Assembly (NCBI GenBank): GCA_002102555.1 | Contig: MCFL01000278.1 | Span: forward strand, 1 to 31,277 | DNA: 31,277 nt | Source: Catenaria anguillulae PL171 | Lineage: Eukaryota > Blastocladiomycota > Blastocladiomycetes > Blastocladiales > Catenariaceae | Direction of reading: 5' to 3' | Shown here: positions 7,601 to 18,112 of the stretch, piece by piece | Layout: every line of letters starts with the position of its first letter | Position numbering within the stretch: position 1 is the first letter of the stretch | Position numbers and translations under genes: made by a program | Notes under the pieces: generated by a model | Database searches by the model: none | Seen by the model: the letters and a program-made list of their open reading frames with translations, nothing else | What the model was told of the DNA's origin: nothing

Positions 7601-10504
7601 TTGCACAAGTTGAGCGTTGTGGGTGTCGGGACGAAACCAAGCGTCCGGTACAGGGCGCTAGGGAAAACAACGATGTTAAGAAGCCACACTGCCATCTTAC
7701 CCGTCACTGCCTTGCGTCTCAGCAGCGGAATGCACCGCCGAAACACATCCAACATGGACTTGCGAGCGCTGGTACCGCGGAAACGGTGGTCCACCCAAAT
7801 GCCCAGATACCGAAACGAGATCATGTCATTCACCCGCGGAATGTCTTGACCATGAATGGTAAACGGGTCGCTCTCGTCCTTGTCCGCCCCGTGCAAAATC
7901 CAAACCGCCCCTTTCTTTGGGTTGGATCGGACGTTGGTCATGTCGTTGAACTGCTCGACACGCCGCAATATTCGGTCCATGTCGGCGCGCGTGGTGGCGA
8001 GGAAGACGGCGTCGTCAACAAACGCCATGCCGGCCAGGCGGATCCGGCCGAGGAGCTTACCCGTGTCCTTTTGCTTGCGCGGGTCACCTACAGAGACGAG
8101 GTTGGTTTGGGCCGTGATCGTAACTCCGAGAATGGAGGGGTCAGTGTTCACCGCCGACAAGAGCACATCGTAGAAAATGGCCCACATCAGCGGCGATTCA
8201 ACAGCGCCTTGCGGCACACCTCGCTCAATTGGTACGGGATCAGAAAGTCCGTACGACGTGATCACTCGCGCAACCCGGCCTGCCAAGTACCCATCACAAT
8301 AGAACGACACAAACGATTCGGGCATGTTGATACGCCGGAGAGCAAGCCGCAGTGCCTCGTGCGGAACTGAATCAAAGGCCTTGGACTTGTCCTCGAAAAA
8401 CGCAAAGAGCTGGCCCTTGCCGGCAGCGTGTTCCGGAACGTACCCTTGCGCCCACTGCTGTTCAAAGGCAGCATGCAAGATCGAGATCGGGGTTGATGCG
8501 TCAGTCCCCGGCAAGGTGGAGTGACAGGCACCCTCCAACACTGGATATGACAGCATGACCTTGTATATACGAGTCAACAGCACCTTCATAAGAAGTTTGC
8601 TGGCACACTCGAGCAACGTAATCGGCCGCATCCCCTCCGTCAACCCAACAAATCCCTCCTCGGACTTGGGCAACAGGTAGATCGAGCCCTCTTTCCACGC
8701 CTCCAGTACCCGTTGCTGCTCCAAGCAAGCAGTGCACAAAGCGGCAAGCACCTCAAGACACTCTGGGCCCGATTCGCGGATCATGCGCATTGTGATTTGA
8801 CTCACGCCAGGTGCCTTGTCGACGCCCGCCGAGCTCAGCGCCGCCCGCAGTTCCTCGACCGTGATAGCGACCATGACACCCGCCCACGCCTCGGGCGGAA
8901 TCTTGTCGTGCGACTTGGGCGACCACGCTTCAGTCCAATAGGCATCGAACCCCTCGGGGTCAAACACTTCACCCTTGAAGCTGACAGACATGAGCATGGC
9001 AATCTGGGTGATGATGTCGTCCGGGTCGAATGACAGACGGTCGCCATCCCGGACCGAGTCAACGGCCGAGACAGGTCGAGTGCGGTCAAAGATCCGGCGA
9101 ACAAGGTCAGCAATGGCGTGCGGAGCAGCCTCGAAGCGGCTTTTCACGGCCGCGGCGATCTTTTCCGAGAGCTTTGCTTGGTCACGAACCAGGACAATCG
9201 TGGATAGCGCCTGCCGAGCGCGTGCGTAGTACTTTGCGCACTCAGACTCGGTCGGGCCGGGCGGGTCAATGCCAAGCTCAGCAAGACGGGAAAACGTACC
9301 TTGCGGACCAGGCAGCTTGTACCCTTGCTTTCGCCATTTGTCGAGCTTGAGGATATGGTAACCCTCGGGCGACTTGGGCGTGTTGCGGCGCGGGTCCGTG
9401 AACGGGGTCTTGCCGCCAGCCTTGCGGTGCTTGAGCTTGGCCTTGGCTGAATCGATCAACACCTTGTGCCAAGCAACCTGAGCTGCGTCCAGCGACTCTG
9501 GTGTACCTCGCGCAATAATGTCGAGCACGTCTGCCTCGGTCACTGCCCGCGCACACTCGCCCTGATACGCTTCCCACATCCTCGGCATGCACTCGGGCAA
9601 ATCCAGGACCTGCCGCTGCGCCGCCTTTGCGCACGACTCCATCTTGCGAATCAGCTCGCGGTCGAGAAGGGTACCCAAACTCGTGCGCGCCGAGATGATT
9701 GCATGGTCGAGACCCATGAGCGGGTTGTCGGGCACGTCAGCAGGCCACGTGACAGCGTACCCATTGAAGTAGTGAGCAAGACCTTCATCGATCAGAATCC
9801 GGTCAAGTCGGTTGCGGTCGTGGGTAGGTTGCATGTCGCCAAACGCCTCAGCAACATCAACAAGGTGGTGACGAGTCTCGAGTTTCTGGACCAGGGCTGC
9901 ACGGGGTGATCCGTCACTGCAGTTCCAGTCACCACCAACCACGACATGGTCCCCAGCATCACGAGCGCGAGTACACACGTCCGAGATGAAGATGGACAAT
10001 GCCTTGGTCAGCAGAACCAAGCAGGCAGGCGAGATTGCAGGTGAGTCGGAAGGTAGGACTTGGGAACGTGCCGGCCGCTGTCGGGCGAGAGGTAGATGGA
10101 TATAAGGTGCAATCGACTGCCGGTCGCGAGGCGAAGAGGAAGGTGGACGGCGTAGCCTACAAGGAATTGAGGAGGATCTAGAAAACAACACAATGAGTTA
10201 CGGACCGCGATGGTGGCGCCGCTGCCCATTGGTGTAGGGTATCAACAGTAGAAAAGAAGGTGAAAGGTAGGTCAGTGAACTGAATGGCACGCTTGAGCGA
10301 GGTTTGAGAGGCTTTGGTTTCGTTGAGGAAGGAAATGTCCACATCAAGCCCGCCGCGCATCCAGTCCAGGAGCGAGAACAGTTTGCCGCTTGCAGCAGCA
10401 CTCTGTACACCCCTGCAGTTGGCGACGGCGAGATTGATGCAGAAGGAAGGTGATGGATTGGGTATCGGGGGTATGGGTGGTGGTGGTTGTCGGTCGTTAC
10501 TCAT
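4645..10504 (-). CDS. LINE ORF2 polyprotein: APE endonuclease, reverse transcriptase, RNase H, zinc-binding C-terminus (frame breaks)
   Basis: Starts at ATG 10504 (ATGA overlap with the ORF1 stop). The endonuclease has FLNETKA (about 10321), GGDWNCSD (9936-9907) and GLDHAII. The reverse transcriptase has MRPITLLECASKLL, motif A DKSKAFDSVPHEAL (about 8395), motif B GVPQGAVESPL and motif C FVDD (8025-8011). RNase H has AYTDGS, RAEVWAILLAIA, HIFTDSQAA, WVKGHSDD and NDMADALAK, so all expected acidic residues are present. Next comes a CX2CX12HX3C finger (CPRCLLADVAYFDDSVHWLEC), then roughly 250 residues rich in proline with a second CX2C and clustered histidines. Frame changes are needed near 10230, 10020, 7320 and 6620. 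At about 1,950 codons it is long for a LINE ORF2. It would nick target DNA and prime cDNA synthesis there. Confidence 0.9.
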
Positions 10505-12445
10505 TGTTGGTAGTTGGGGAGGACGGGGACTTCGTGATTGGCAGGCCCGCTAGCTGCATCAACCACAAGATGAGGGTCAAAGTCGGGTGCCGTCAGCTCG
10601 ATGATAGGGATTGGGAGCTCGCGGCCCATGTGCTGGGCAAGGCTGCTGGCAAAGAAGTGCATGGTCTTTTGCAGGCTCGTTTGTATGCTTGCCTGCATGG
10701 ATTCCAAGAATCGAACTTGGTGTTCCATGGTCGTGGATGCCGTGAGCTGCGCGACTGCTGCCAGTTGGTTTTGGGACAGCGGAGGAGCCCTTGACGTGGT
10801 GGACGAGGAGGACGCCGCCGAGTCGTTGAGCTTTGCGCGCTTCACCGCTCCGCGGGTGTTGGGGGCAAGTGCGACAGTTTCTTCTTGCGCCGCGGAAACG
10901 AGCATCTGGTTGAACCAAGCCCGCTCGTTTTGCAGTGCAGTCACTGCCTCGATCAGCTTGAACTGCTGCTTTTGGAAGCGCGCGAGGTCCTGGAGAACCG
11001 GTTTCAGAGTGTCAGTGAGGAGGTCTTTGACATCAGAGAGCGTGAGAGCAGGCGCGGCCGGGGCCGTGGTGCCTGGCCGGGGCGAGATTTGAGTGTGGTC
11101 ACCTCAGAGCTGATGTCATCAATCTTTTGGTGGAGGAGAAGGATTTCTTGCGAGGAGGGAGTGGTGTTTTGCGGCGCTGAAAGTGAGGATTTGGCAGGAG
11201 CAGGACGGGCAGAGTCGAGGGCAGGGAAGTCGGGGTTAGAGGCGGAGGCAGCATCACGGAAGGACATGCCGGGGCGGACAAGAGAGGGGGCAAGGGAGCG
11301 GATGGGAATGATTGAGGTGTGGGCGGGAGCAGAGGAGAGAGCATCGCGGATCGTCTTGCGGGACTGCTGGGCTGCACAGAGTGAGCGGCTGCGGGGGCAT
11401 GTTGCAGCGGCATGGCCACTTTTGTGGCAGGCGAAGCACAGAGGGGTGCTGGCCGGAGCCCACACAAGCACGACATCGAGGTCATGCCAAGTGTACCTAA
11501 CCTTGACATGCGTGGCTGCCTCGGCAGCGTCAGCAGACGGAAAAACGACCACCGCACGTGACAATTTCTTGCCATCCTTGTTCAACTCAATGCGCCAGGC
11601 GGACGCAGAGAGACCAGCATTCTGAAGCGCCTTGCCAATCAGAATGGCAGTGGCACCGGCAGGGATACCGTACAGGTGCAGCATGGTGTCGCGGTCTGTG
11701 CGGCGGCAGTTGCGGGCGGCGTGGAACGTGCCCGCGATCCGGAGCAGGTGGTCAGCGACAGTGATGCCGCCAAGGGAGAGCAAGTTGGACGAGATTGCAG
11801 CATGGTCGGGCGAGACGATCTCGGCCCTCCACACCCCGTAGAAACAGTCGTAGACGTCTGGTGCGAACACCTTGACACGAGCAGTGGGCGGGAGCTTCTC
11901 CGCCAAGCGAGCAGCAATGGCAGCCGGAACGATGCCAGCAGGGGCGTCGTACAAGTAAACAGCCGAGACCTGGGTGATCGGGGCAGCAGCAGGCGTGGTG
12001 TACTTTTCGAGGATGGTGGTGACACCCTCGGATCCATGAAGCGGGCGGGCATGTTGGACCGCGTCGTCACAGCCCTCACCAGTGTAGAACTTGATCACGA
12101 TGCGTTCGAGATCCGGGTGACGTACCCCCTCAGCAAAAACCCGAGGGATGCTGAAGTTGCAGGCAGACTTTTCGAAAGCCCCAGTATGGTACTGGAAGCG
12201 AGCGGTGTTCAGTTTTTCGGCGCGGGACGTACCAGGCATGTTGGTCAGGAGGCAGGAAGCAAAGAAACGTTGGTTAGCAGTAGGGCGGGTCGGAGTCGGG
12301 ACGTCTTCGTCCATCTTGTCGTCGTCGTCGGCCGGAGCGGCAAAGCGGAGGGGAGCGGGGCGGGGGGCGGCAGAGCGGGCGGGGGCAGTGACAATATCGG
12401 CGGTGTTGGCCTGTTGATCAGGCGGGGGCGAGGCGGATCACCCAT
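10501..12445 (-). CDS. LINE ORF1 protein (CCHC), copy 2, with frame breaks
   Basis: Equivalent of the intact ORF1 of copy 1. The matching ATG is at 12445; a G run near 12425 is one base shorter than in copy 1, so the main frame reads from MDEDVPTPTRP at 12314. The central region up to about 11219, including the knuckle CFACHKSGHAAATC, is nearly identical to copy 1. From there to the C-terminus it is a diverged homologue, ending in DFDPHLVV... against DFVPHPVV... in copy 1, and another one-base frame change lies near 11000. The stop TGA (10503-10501) overlaps the ORF2 ATG. Whether these breaks are biological cannot be decided from the sequence alone. Confidence 0.85.
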
Positions 12446-12591
12446 TGTTTGGGTGGTGGACGGGTCGGTCATGGCCGAAAATCGTCCGTTTGACTTGATT
12501 TTTTGACAGGGTAGGTAAGTTGGGGCGCTGATTCGATTGCGCAGGGTTTCGTAGCGATATTGTCACTATTGCCTAACAGGGGTTAAACAAA

Positions 12592-13060
12592 AGGGGCTTT
12601 AACTATGGGGTAATGTATTGTAGTGACTTAACACAAGCATGGAGGAACCTGCTAACGCCATGAGGCCAGGCCCGCACACACACAAACCAGGTCCAACAAT
12701 CCTCAAACACAAGCCCGAGTTGAACACATACACACGAAATGGCAGTTGGACTAACTTGACTTGATGGGGTTGGCACCAGTCCCAATACAATGGACCACCT
12801 TCACCTTGGTACAAGCGGATCCGGCGGCTTGGGTTCGATTCTTGGACAACTCGATTGGGCGGGATCCACCCCGGACGGCTTGGACCCAATCGACCGATGG
12901 GTGGCTTGAGCAGGCAAACCAAACCGAAATCCTTAGCTCAAACTGTGGCCGAGGACTATGCACGAAACAGCATGCATACCTAAAGTGCCGCCCGCGGGGT
13001 TCGAACCCAAACCTTCGCAGTGGACACCCGGCGCCTCGACCACTGGGCCACGACAGCCCC
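12592..13060 (-). mobile_element. tRNA-derived SINE in the 5' leader of LINE copy 2
   Basis: Nearly base-for-base copy of the SINE at 3903-4372, same strand and same place relative to ORF1. The tRNA-like head is at about 13060-12985 with A box TGGCCCAGTGG and B box GGGTTCGAACC. The 14-20 bp on each side differ between the two loci (ACAGGGGTTAAAC on the left and TAAGCCGGCTTGGC on the right here), while sequences just beyond are shared again. Confidence 0.75.
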
Positions 13061-13074
13061 TAAGCCGGCTTGGC

Positions 13075-13147
13075 TATTGGTATTGTATTGAAATTGAAGA
13101 ATTCTGACCCACGTGCGAGAAAAAATTACAACAACAAATCAGGACCA
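13075..13147 (-). repeat. 5' terminal leader segment of LINE copy 2
   Basis: Matches 4389-4461 with a few substitutions. Similarity to copy 1 ends at 13147, taken here as the outer 5' boundary of the element. Confidence 0.6.
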
Positions 13148-15945
13148 AATTGTTAAAGGACTAGTTCGCCACACTGATGTGCAGGCTCTCGCCCTTGAGG
13201 GGGTCTGTCCTGAAAAGCTCAGCTGCGAAGCTATCCATCAAGCGCATGCGCCAAGATCGTGAGCGCCAGTTGTGCCGATGCGTAGAGGTGGTGGGAAATT
13301 TTTTGGTGCGTTGGCTGCGTTAGGGCGGTTTTGAAGACATGTGCTCTGTGCCAGTGTGGATTGTTATCACATGTGGTCCATGTTTTCTGTTGCAAAGGTT
13401 GTTGTTGCCATGTTGAGTGATGTCGTGTCATCGCCCAAATATCAGCGCAATTGCAAGAGCGCATCATCAAAACAATAGTAGCAGAGCAAATGTCAACAGT
13501 ATGACCAAGCTACGTCAATTTGCTTTCAAGACCTGAGATCATGATGGCGCCGCAGTCAGTGCAGTGGGAATGTTGGTAAACTGTGGGGATATCCCTGCTT
13601 TTGGAATGTTGAGTGCAAGGGAAAGGTTTTGGGCGGCTGGAAAAAGAGCGGGCGTATGTACATTCCCAGTGTAATTCACATATTGGTCGGTGTGTTTTCT
13701 GTTCCAAAGAATCGATGAGAATCGTCGCCCTACAGCATCGGATTATGAAAGAAATGGCACCAGTCTGACCAAGTTCAGTTTGTTTGACATGGCACCTCAA
13801 GAGATGCGACCAATGGAGTGTCAACGATGTTCGTAAGATGATATTGGGTGCGACTGCAGACATGCACACTTTCACCATATCAAGCGTTGACTGACTCGTC
13901 ACCCAAGCTCAGCAGCAAAAGGGGATCATAAAATAGCAGTGGAGCAATGGCAGTGGTACATATGACCGAGGCTCAGCTTGCTCAACATGCAGTCTCGTGA
14001 GTCGGAGCAGACAAGGAAAACGAGCAACAAGATTGGTGCACGCATCAAGCAAGGAATTATGCAAGTTGGATTGGATGAGAAGGAATAGAGCGGCGCAAGG
14101 GGCCTGTTGAAAGCATGCTGAGTTATGAACCAACAAGTCCGAAAGTAGTTGTCAATGGGAAAGAACTGAAACACACGTCGTAGAGAGTGTTGCTGCTGAG
14201 TCCATACTGAGCATGACGGGAAATCCATCATTACGTTGGGGAGAAATGGCCACGAGCGGAAATCTTGGTGTAGATGGGCGGTGAGGGCGGCGAAACACAT
14301 GATGGCGACAGACAGAGTTGTGCTATGGGTGGTTGCTGCTGGTGGTGTGCGTGAAGGGCTGTTCTGTTGGTCAATGTACAAACGGGATGTGATGGTAGTC
14401 CTTGCCCGTTGGTCACGCCTTGTAGATTGCTCGAGAGTGCGAGGCCAAGCCCGAGGTCAAATGGAGGTGGCGGCGAGGCGACAGTAGCGGCGTCACATGA
14501 GCGTTGGCAAGTTGAATTCGGTATGGAAGGTGGGCAGTGGGCGGTAAGCGGTAAGCGGTGGGTTGGATTCGCTTGAACTGTTGTGGGTTCGGCGAGGACG
14601 GAGGCTCGGGCGGCGGGCGGCGAGTCAGAGCACACAGTCATCTTGAGATGATTGAGAATGGGGACCAGTTGGACCAATGTGTGCTGGAAGTGAAGCAACC
14701 TATTGGCATGGGTCTAGAAGAGGAGTGTGAAAGAATCAATGGCGTCAGGCAAGGAATAGAGTGTGTCGGATAAAAAGCTGCAGAACGGCACGCAGAGAGT
14801 GAGCGAAATGGATGGACGCCAATGGCAGAAAACAAGGTGTTGTTGAGGAAATGGCACATGCTCAAGTGCAGTCAACACCTGAGTGCGTTGTTGCTGAGGA
14901 GATTCTTTGCATGAATGGCTGTTCGTGCGTGCAGTCCATGAAAGACAGGTGCTGCATCTCTTTGATCAAATGGAATGGAGCCAAGTTGTGGAGATCTTGA
15001 AAGACATGGCGGCGGCAACAGGCTCAGCTATGTTAGGGATAGCTGCTGTGGGGGAGGTGCGCTGCAACATGACTGCCAGTGCGAGCAGAGGAGACGAATC
15101 GAGTCGTTGTGACAGCAGGCAAGGAGCGCAGCAAGATATGGGCAACACAAAGCTTCCATGGTGCCGATGCAACCTTGGCGCAGTGCAGTGACTGCAGTCT
15201 CCCGGACGATGTGGTGGTTGGCAGGATGCTGGTAGCGGCGGAAAACGCACGTTGGCGAGTGAAAGATCCATAAATGTTGGTATAGAGGTTGGGCAACGGT
15301 CGGCCACTCAGAGCCGGTGATTGCGTTCGCAAGAGAGATGCTGCCGTTCGGGCTTTGGCGTGGGTGACTTGGCGTTGGCAGTGGAGCATTGCGTATCGCT
15401 GTGGCGTGGGCAGGCAGATGATGGCGGTGCAAACAAGAAGCATGTTGGAAAGCGTACGGGGTCCATCAATGCCAGCCTCAAGACGGACGTTAGGCGATGG
15501 GTGATGTATTCGCTGAGCGATGAGCGCATGGTGAATCAACGGTGTGTGCGTGGGCGGCTGCAGTGAGGCACATTTTGGTCGGAGCCAAGGGACGACAGCT
15601 GAGTGGAATGGAGGGCCACCCGACCCGACGATGTCGTGAATTGAGGTGGACTTGGTGGGCTGCTGTGATGGCTGCTGATTTCGCTGGGCAAAACTGGACA
15701 AACCGGCATTGCGTATGTGTGTGCATTCTTCGAGCAAGGAAGTAACTACCCGCCCGCCGGCTTTGTGCGAGGTGACAAATGCAAAATACGATCGATAGTG
15801 TCGGTTCTGGCACAGCCGCAACAAGACAACCGGGAAGGGACACGGTTGTCTATGTACACGGGTCGTTGGCACAGTGGCCACGGAATACGTCCATGAATGT
15901 ATCGACGGTTATCGACGGTAAATAAGAGCATTGCAGTCGATGCTG
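13148..15945. other. Gene-poor stretch with no supported gene
   Basis: About 2.8 kb between LINE copy 2 and the next recognisable structure. Many short open frames occur on both strands (the longest on minus, 15881-15033), but none shows a known domain, a conserved motif, consistent third-position G/C, or a plausible exon chain. Base composition looks more balanced than in the flanking coding DNA. It could be long-decayed mobile DNA or a regulatory or structural interval. I see no terminal repeats. Confidence 0.6.
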
Positions 15946-16015
15946 TTTGTATTTTTTTTACACTCTGTTTTTTTGGTGTTTGTGGTTGATTATGGTTTAC
16001 GTGGAGGTTGAAGTT

Positions 16016-16098
16016 AAAAACGCGTTGACCAGAGTTCGAACTCGCGCCCTCTTGAGCGCGGTTTCCCTGCGCTCAAGGCCCCGACGGAAAAACGTCGG
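16016..16098 (-). other. Hairpin cluster with tRNA B-box-like palindrome and T-run
   Basis: Two perfect hairpins stand side by side: a 9-bp stem 16051-16059/16069-16077 (CTTGAGCGC with GCGCTCAAG, loop GGTTTCCCT) and a 6-bp stem 16081-16086/16093-16098 (CCGACG with CGTCGG, loop GAAAAA). Next to them GAGTTCGAACTC (16032-16043) is a palindrome matching a Pol III B-box core on either strand. On the minus strand it is followed by TTTTT (16020-16016), a Pol III terminator signal. I could not fold a full tRNA: the T-arm stem mismatches and no A box is evident. It may be a tRNA relic or a small Pol III RNA. Confidence 0.35.
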
Positions 16099-16648
16099 AG
16101 ACAAAACGGCGCCGGGACTAAGGGGACAGACCCCCTCACAGAAACATGCGTTCAGCCCGACAGGCGATGGCCACGGTGTGGCCTCGGTTTGGAAGATGAA
16201 GCAACCCGCCGAAGGCTAAGTGCGTACATCGGGTACTGGTGCAAATCCAGCCTCAACTCCAAAACTGGCGCACCACCAATGTACTGAGAGCCAAGTCGGG
16301 ACGATGATGCAGTGAGGGACAGCAGTCGAGATGTGATTTAGTTGGCAAGGCGGATAGGGCGCAGGACAGTCTAGTGCAAGTGGGTCCAAGGTATGAAGGC
16401 GCGGCCCGCAAAAAGCAAAAAGCGTGGACAGTCGACCTTGTTGCTTGGATGCCGCGTTCACAACCCCACGGCGGCACAACGACCAAATGGCACATCTATC
16501 CGCCCATTTGTGCAGTATGTCAAGAAAATGATGATACATACTTTTATCTGCTTGCAACTCAGTACGAACAAAAGTCAAGTCAATGGCCGGATCCGGCCTG
16601 GGAACAAACTGAAGCGGAAACCCAAATGGGTGCAGTACAACAACCGTT
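16099..16648. other. Intergenic stretch downstream of the first cysteine-rich gene
   Basis: No gene supported. It holds the 3' flank of the minus-strand gene ending at 16649. Open frames on either strand here lack motifs and look like chance. Confidence 0.5.
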
Positions 16649-17577
16649 CTACAAGGCCAAGGCCGAACCAGCCAACGCAACCACCGCCGCCAACACGGTA
16701 CCCACAGCGCCTGCAGCCGCCCCGCTTCCTGTTGTCTTGCCACCGGCCTGTGCGGGCGCCTTGCCGGCACAAATGGCCTCCCTGTCGGCCTTGGTTGTCG
16801 CATTAAACGCCAATCCCTTGACAGGCACCTCGTCAAACCCAGACCCGGCACCGCCTGCGCCTGCGGCCTTGATTTGCTCCATGATCCTGTCGGTGGCGGC
16901 AATCAGGTCCGTCGTGCACTTTGAGCACAGCACGTCCTTTGGGATCTTGTCGAGCGGGACGGCCGAATCTTGGATCTTGAGTCCAGCGGCAGTCATGCCC
17001 TGGGCCACTTGCAGCAGGCAGTAGTTGCCCTGGTCTTGCAGGCAGATGGTCTTGTGGCCCTCGGCAATCATGTTGGCAAATGAGGGAGCAAGAGCGACGC
17101 CGGGGCACTTGGCCTTGAGCGTATCGGCAGTGAGTCCAGACATGCTCGAGACGCACTCGGGGGTGCAATGCTTGGTCGACCAGGCCGTCTTGGCGTCGGA
17201 GCTCAACAGCGTGTCGGGCTTATCAAAGGCCGGGTAGCACTTTGAACCTTCACCGGAAAGGCCGAGGCTGTTTGGGATCAGTGGGGAATGGAAAGTTAAA
17301 ACACGGTGAGACAATGCGGAACCATTGGCATTGATTGAAGGGACATATGCGAGCGCATGAAAACATACGTTTCAAAGCACTTGAGGAGCGCCATCAGCTC
17401 TGCGGGCGGGCCCGAGGACCCAGTCGTCGAGTTTCCGAATCCAGCACTCGGGGTCGGGGAGGCAGCCGCCGTGGGGCGAGCGGCGGCGGTTCCCGTGGCG
17501 GACAGGGTCGGGGCATTTTGAGCCGAGCCGGCAACGGCCAGGGCAGCAACGGCAAAAATGGTCGAGGTGAGCTTCAT
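16649..17577 (-). CDS. Secreted, probably GPI-anchored cysteine-rich protein, paralogue A (two exons)
   Basis: Exon 1 is 17577-17369 and exon 2 is 17267-16649, with a 101-bp phase-2 intron (17368-17268, GTATGT...AAACAG). The product is 275 residues. It begins with a clear signal peptide (MKLTSTIFAVAALAVAGSAQ), followed by a Ser/Thr/Ala/Pro-rich linker. A core with ten cysteines follows, including SKCYPAF, HCTPECV, ICLQDQGNYCLLQV and LCSKCTTDLIAATD. It ends in a small-residue stretch and a hydrophobic tail (GTVLAAVVALAGSALAL), the layout of a GPI-anchor signal. Function is unknown; cell-wall or surface location is inferred. It is a tandem paralogue of the next gene, same strand, with all ten cysteines and the intron position conserved. 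I do not recognise a named domain. Confidence 0.85.
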
Positions 17578-18112
17578 GGTGGGTTGGTCTATGGGACAGA
17601 AGACTCTGAGACTCGTTCTACACAGAGTGCGCTGGAGAGAGGGAAGGACAGCAGCCACTGCGGCGGCGCTGGCGAAGGCAAGGAAGAAAAAAAAAAAATC
17701 TGGGTCCAACTCCAACACGACACAAGGCGGTGGCTGAAGGCGCCGCCGATCTCATGCCCTCGTCTGGTATGATACACTCGTCACGATGGGCGACTCGTCA
17801 TGATGGGCGGTCCGATATGCTGCGAGCCGGGCAAGGTGAAACGGGCCTAGGGGAAACCATGAGCCTGTGTCGTATTTGCAGCAAGACTGGGCGGTTGGAA
17901 CGTTCCGAGGATGAGACCGCCGTGAGACATCACATCTGACGTACACGAGCAGTTCCCACGAGCAAAAGAAGGCGCAACCCGGCATCTATTCTACGAAATG
18001 TCACAACAGAAAACAGACAAAATATCAGCGGTACGCTCGGGGATTACAAAGTAAATCAACATTAGCCTTCTCATGGCTCAAAATCTGGCCAGAATGCCCA
18101 ATCGAAGATGCA
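17578..18112. other. Intergenic stretch between the two cysteine-rich paralogues
   Basis: About 535 bp holding the promoter of paralogue A (minus) and the 3' flank of paralogue B. It contains an A-run at about 17686-17698 (T-run on the transcribed minus strand, about 110 bp upstream of the start) and a 17-bp tandem duplication with one mismatch at 17776-17809. No gene seen. Confidence 0.55.
17776..17809. repeat. 17-bp tandem duplication
   Basis: ACTCGTCACGATGGGCG is followed directly by ACTCGTCATGATGGGCG, two units differing at one base, in the upstream region of paralogue A. Confidence 0.7.

Larger units (their letters stand above)
4462..13147 (-). mobile_element. LINE copy 2, 5' leader to 3' UTR present
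   Basis: About 8.7 kb of non-LTR retrotransposon on the minus strand. In order: 5' leader with embedded SINE (13147-12446), ORF1 (12445-10501), ORF2 (10504-4645) with APE endonuclease, reverse transcriptase, RNase H and zinc-binding C-terminus, and a 3' UTR of about 180 bp (4644-4462) with no poly(A) or simple-repeat tail. It abuts the 5' end of copy 1 directly. All enzymatic motifs can be read, but they lie in several frames. The changes seen are one-base length differences, several of them one base short in a homopolymer relative to copy 1, which may be decay or sequencing error. Endonuclease, CCHC ORF1 and RNase H together point to the I/Tad-like group; I cannot assign a clade without a tree. 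Confidence 0.9.

Noticed and set aside
15033-15881. 282-residue minus-strand open frame in the gene-poor stretch
   Set aside because: No domain, no codon bias, His/Pro/Ser-rich random look, and overlapping frames of similar quality on both strands.
16374-17024. 216-residue plus-strand open frame
   Set aside because: Lies antisense to the well-supported cysteine-rich paralogue A; G/C-rich third positions on the true strand keep the opposite frame open by chance.
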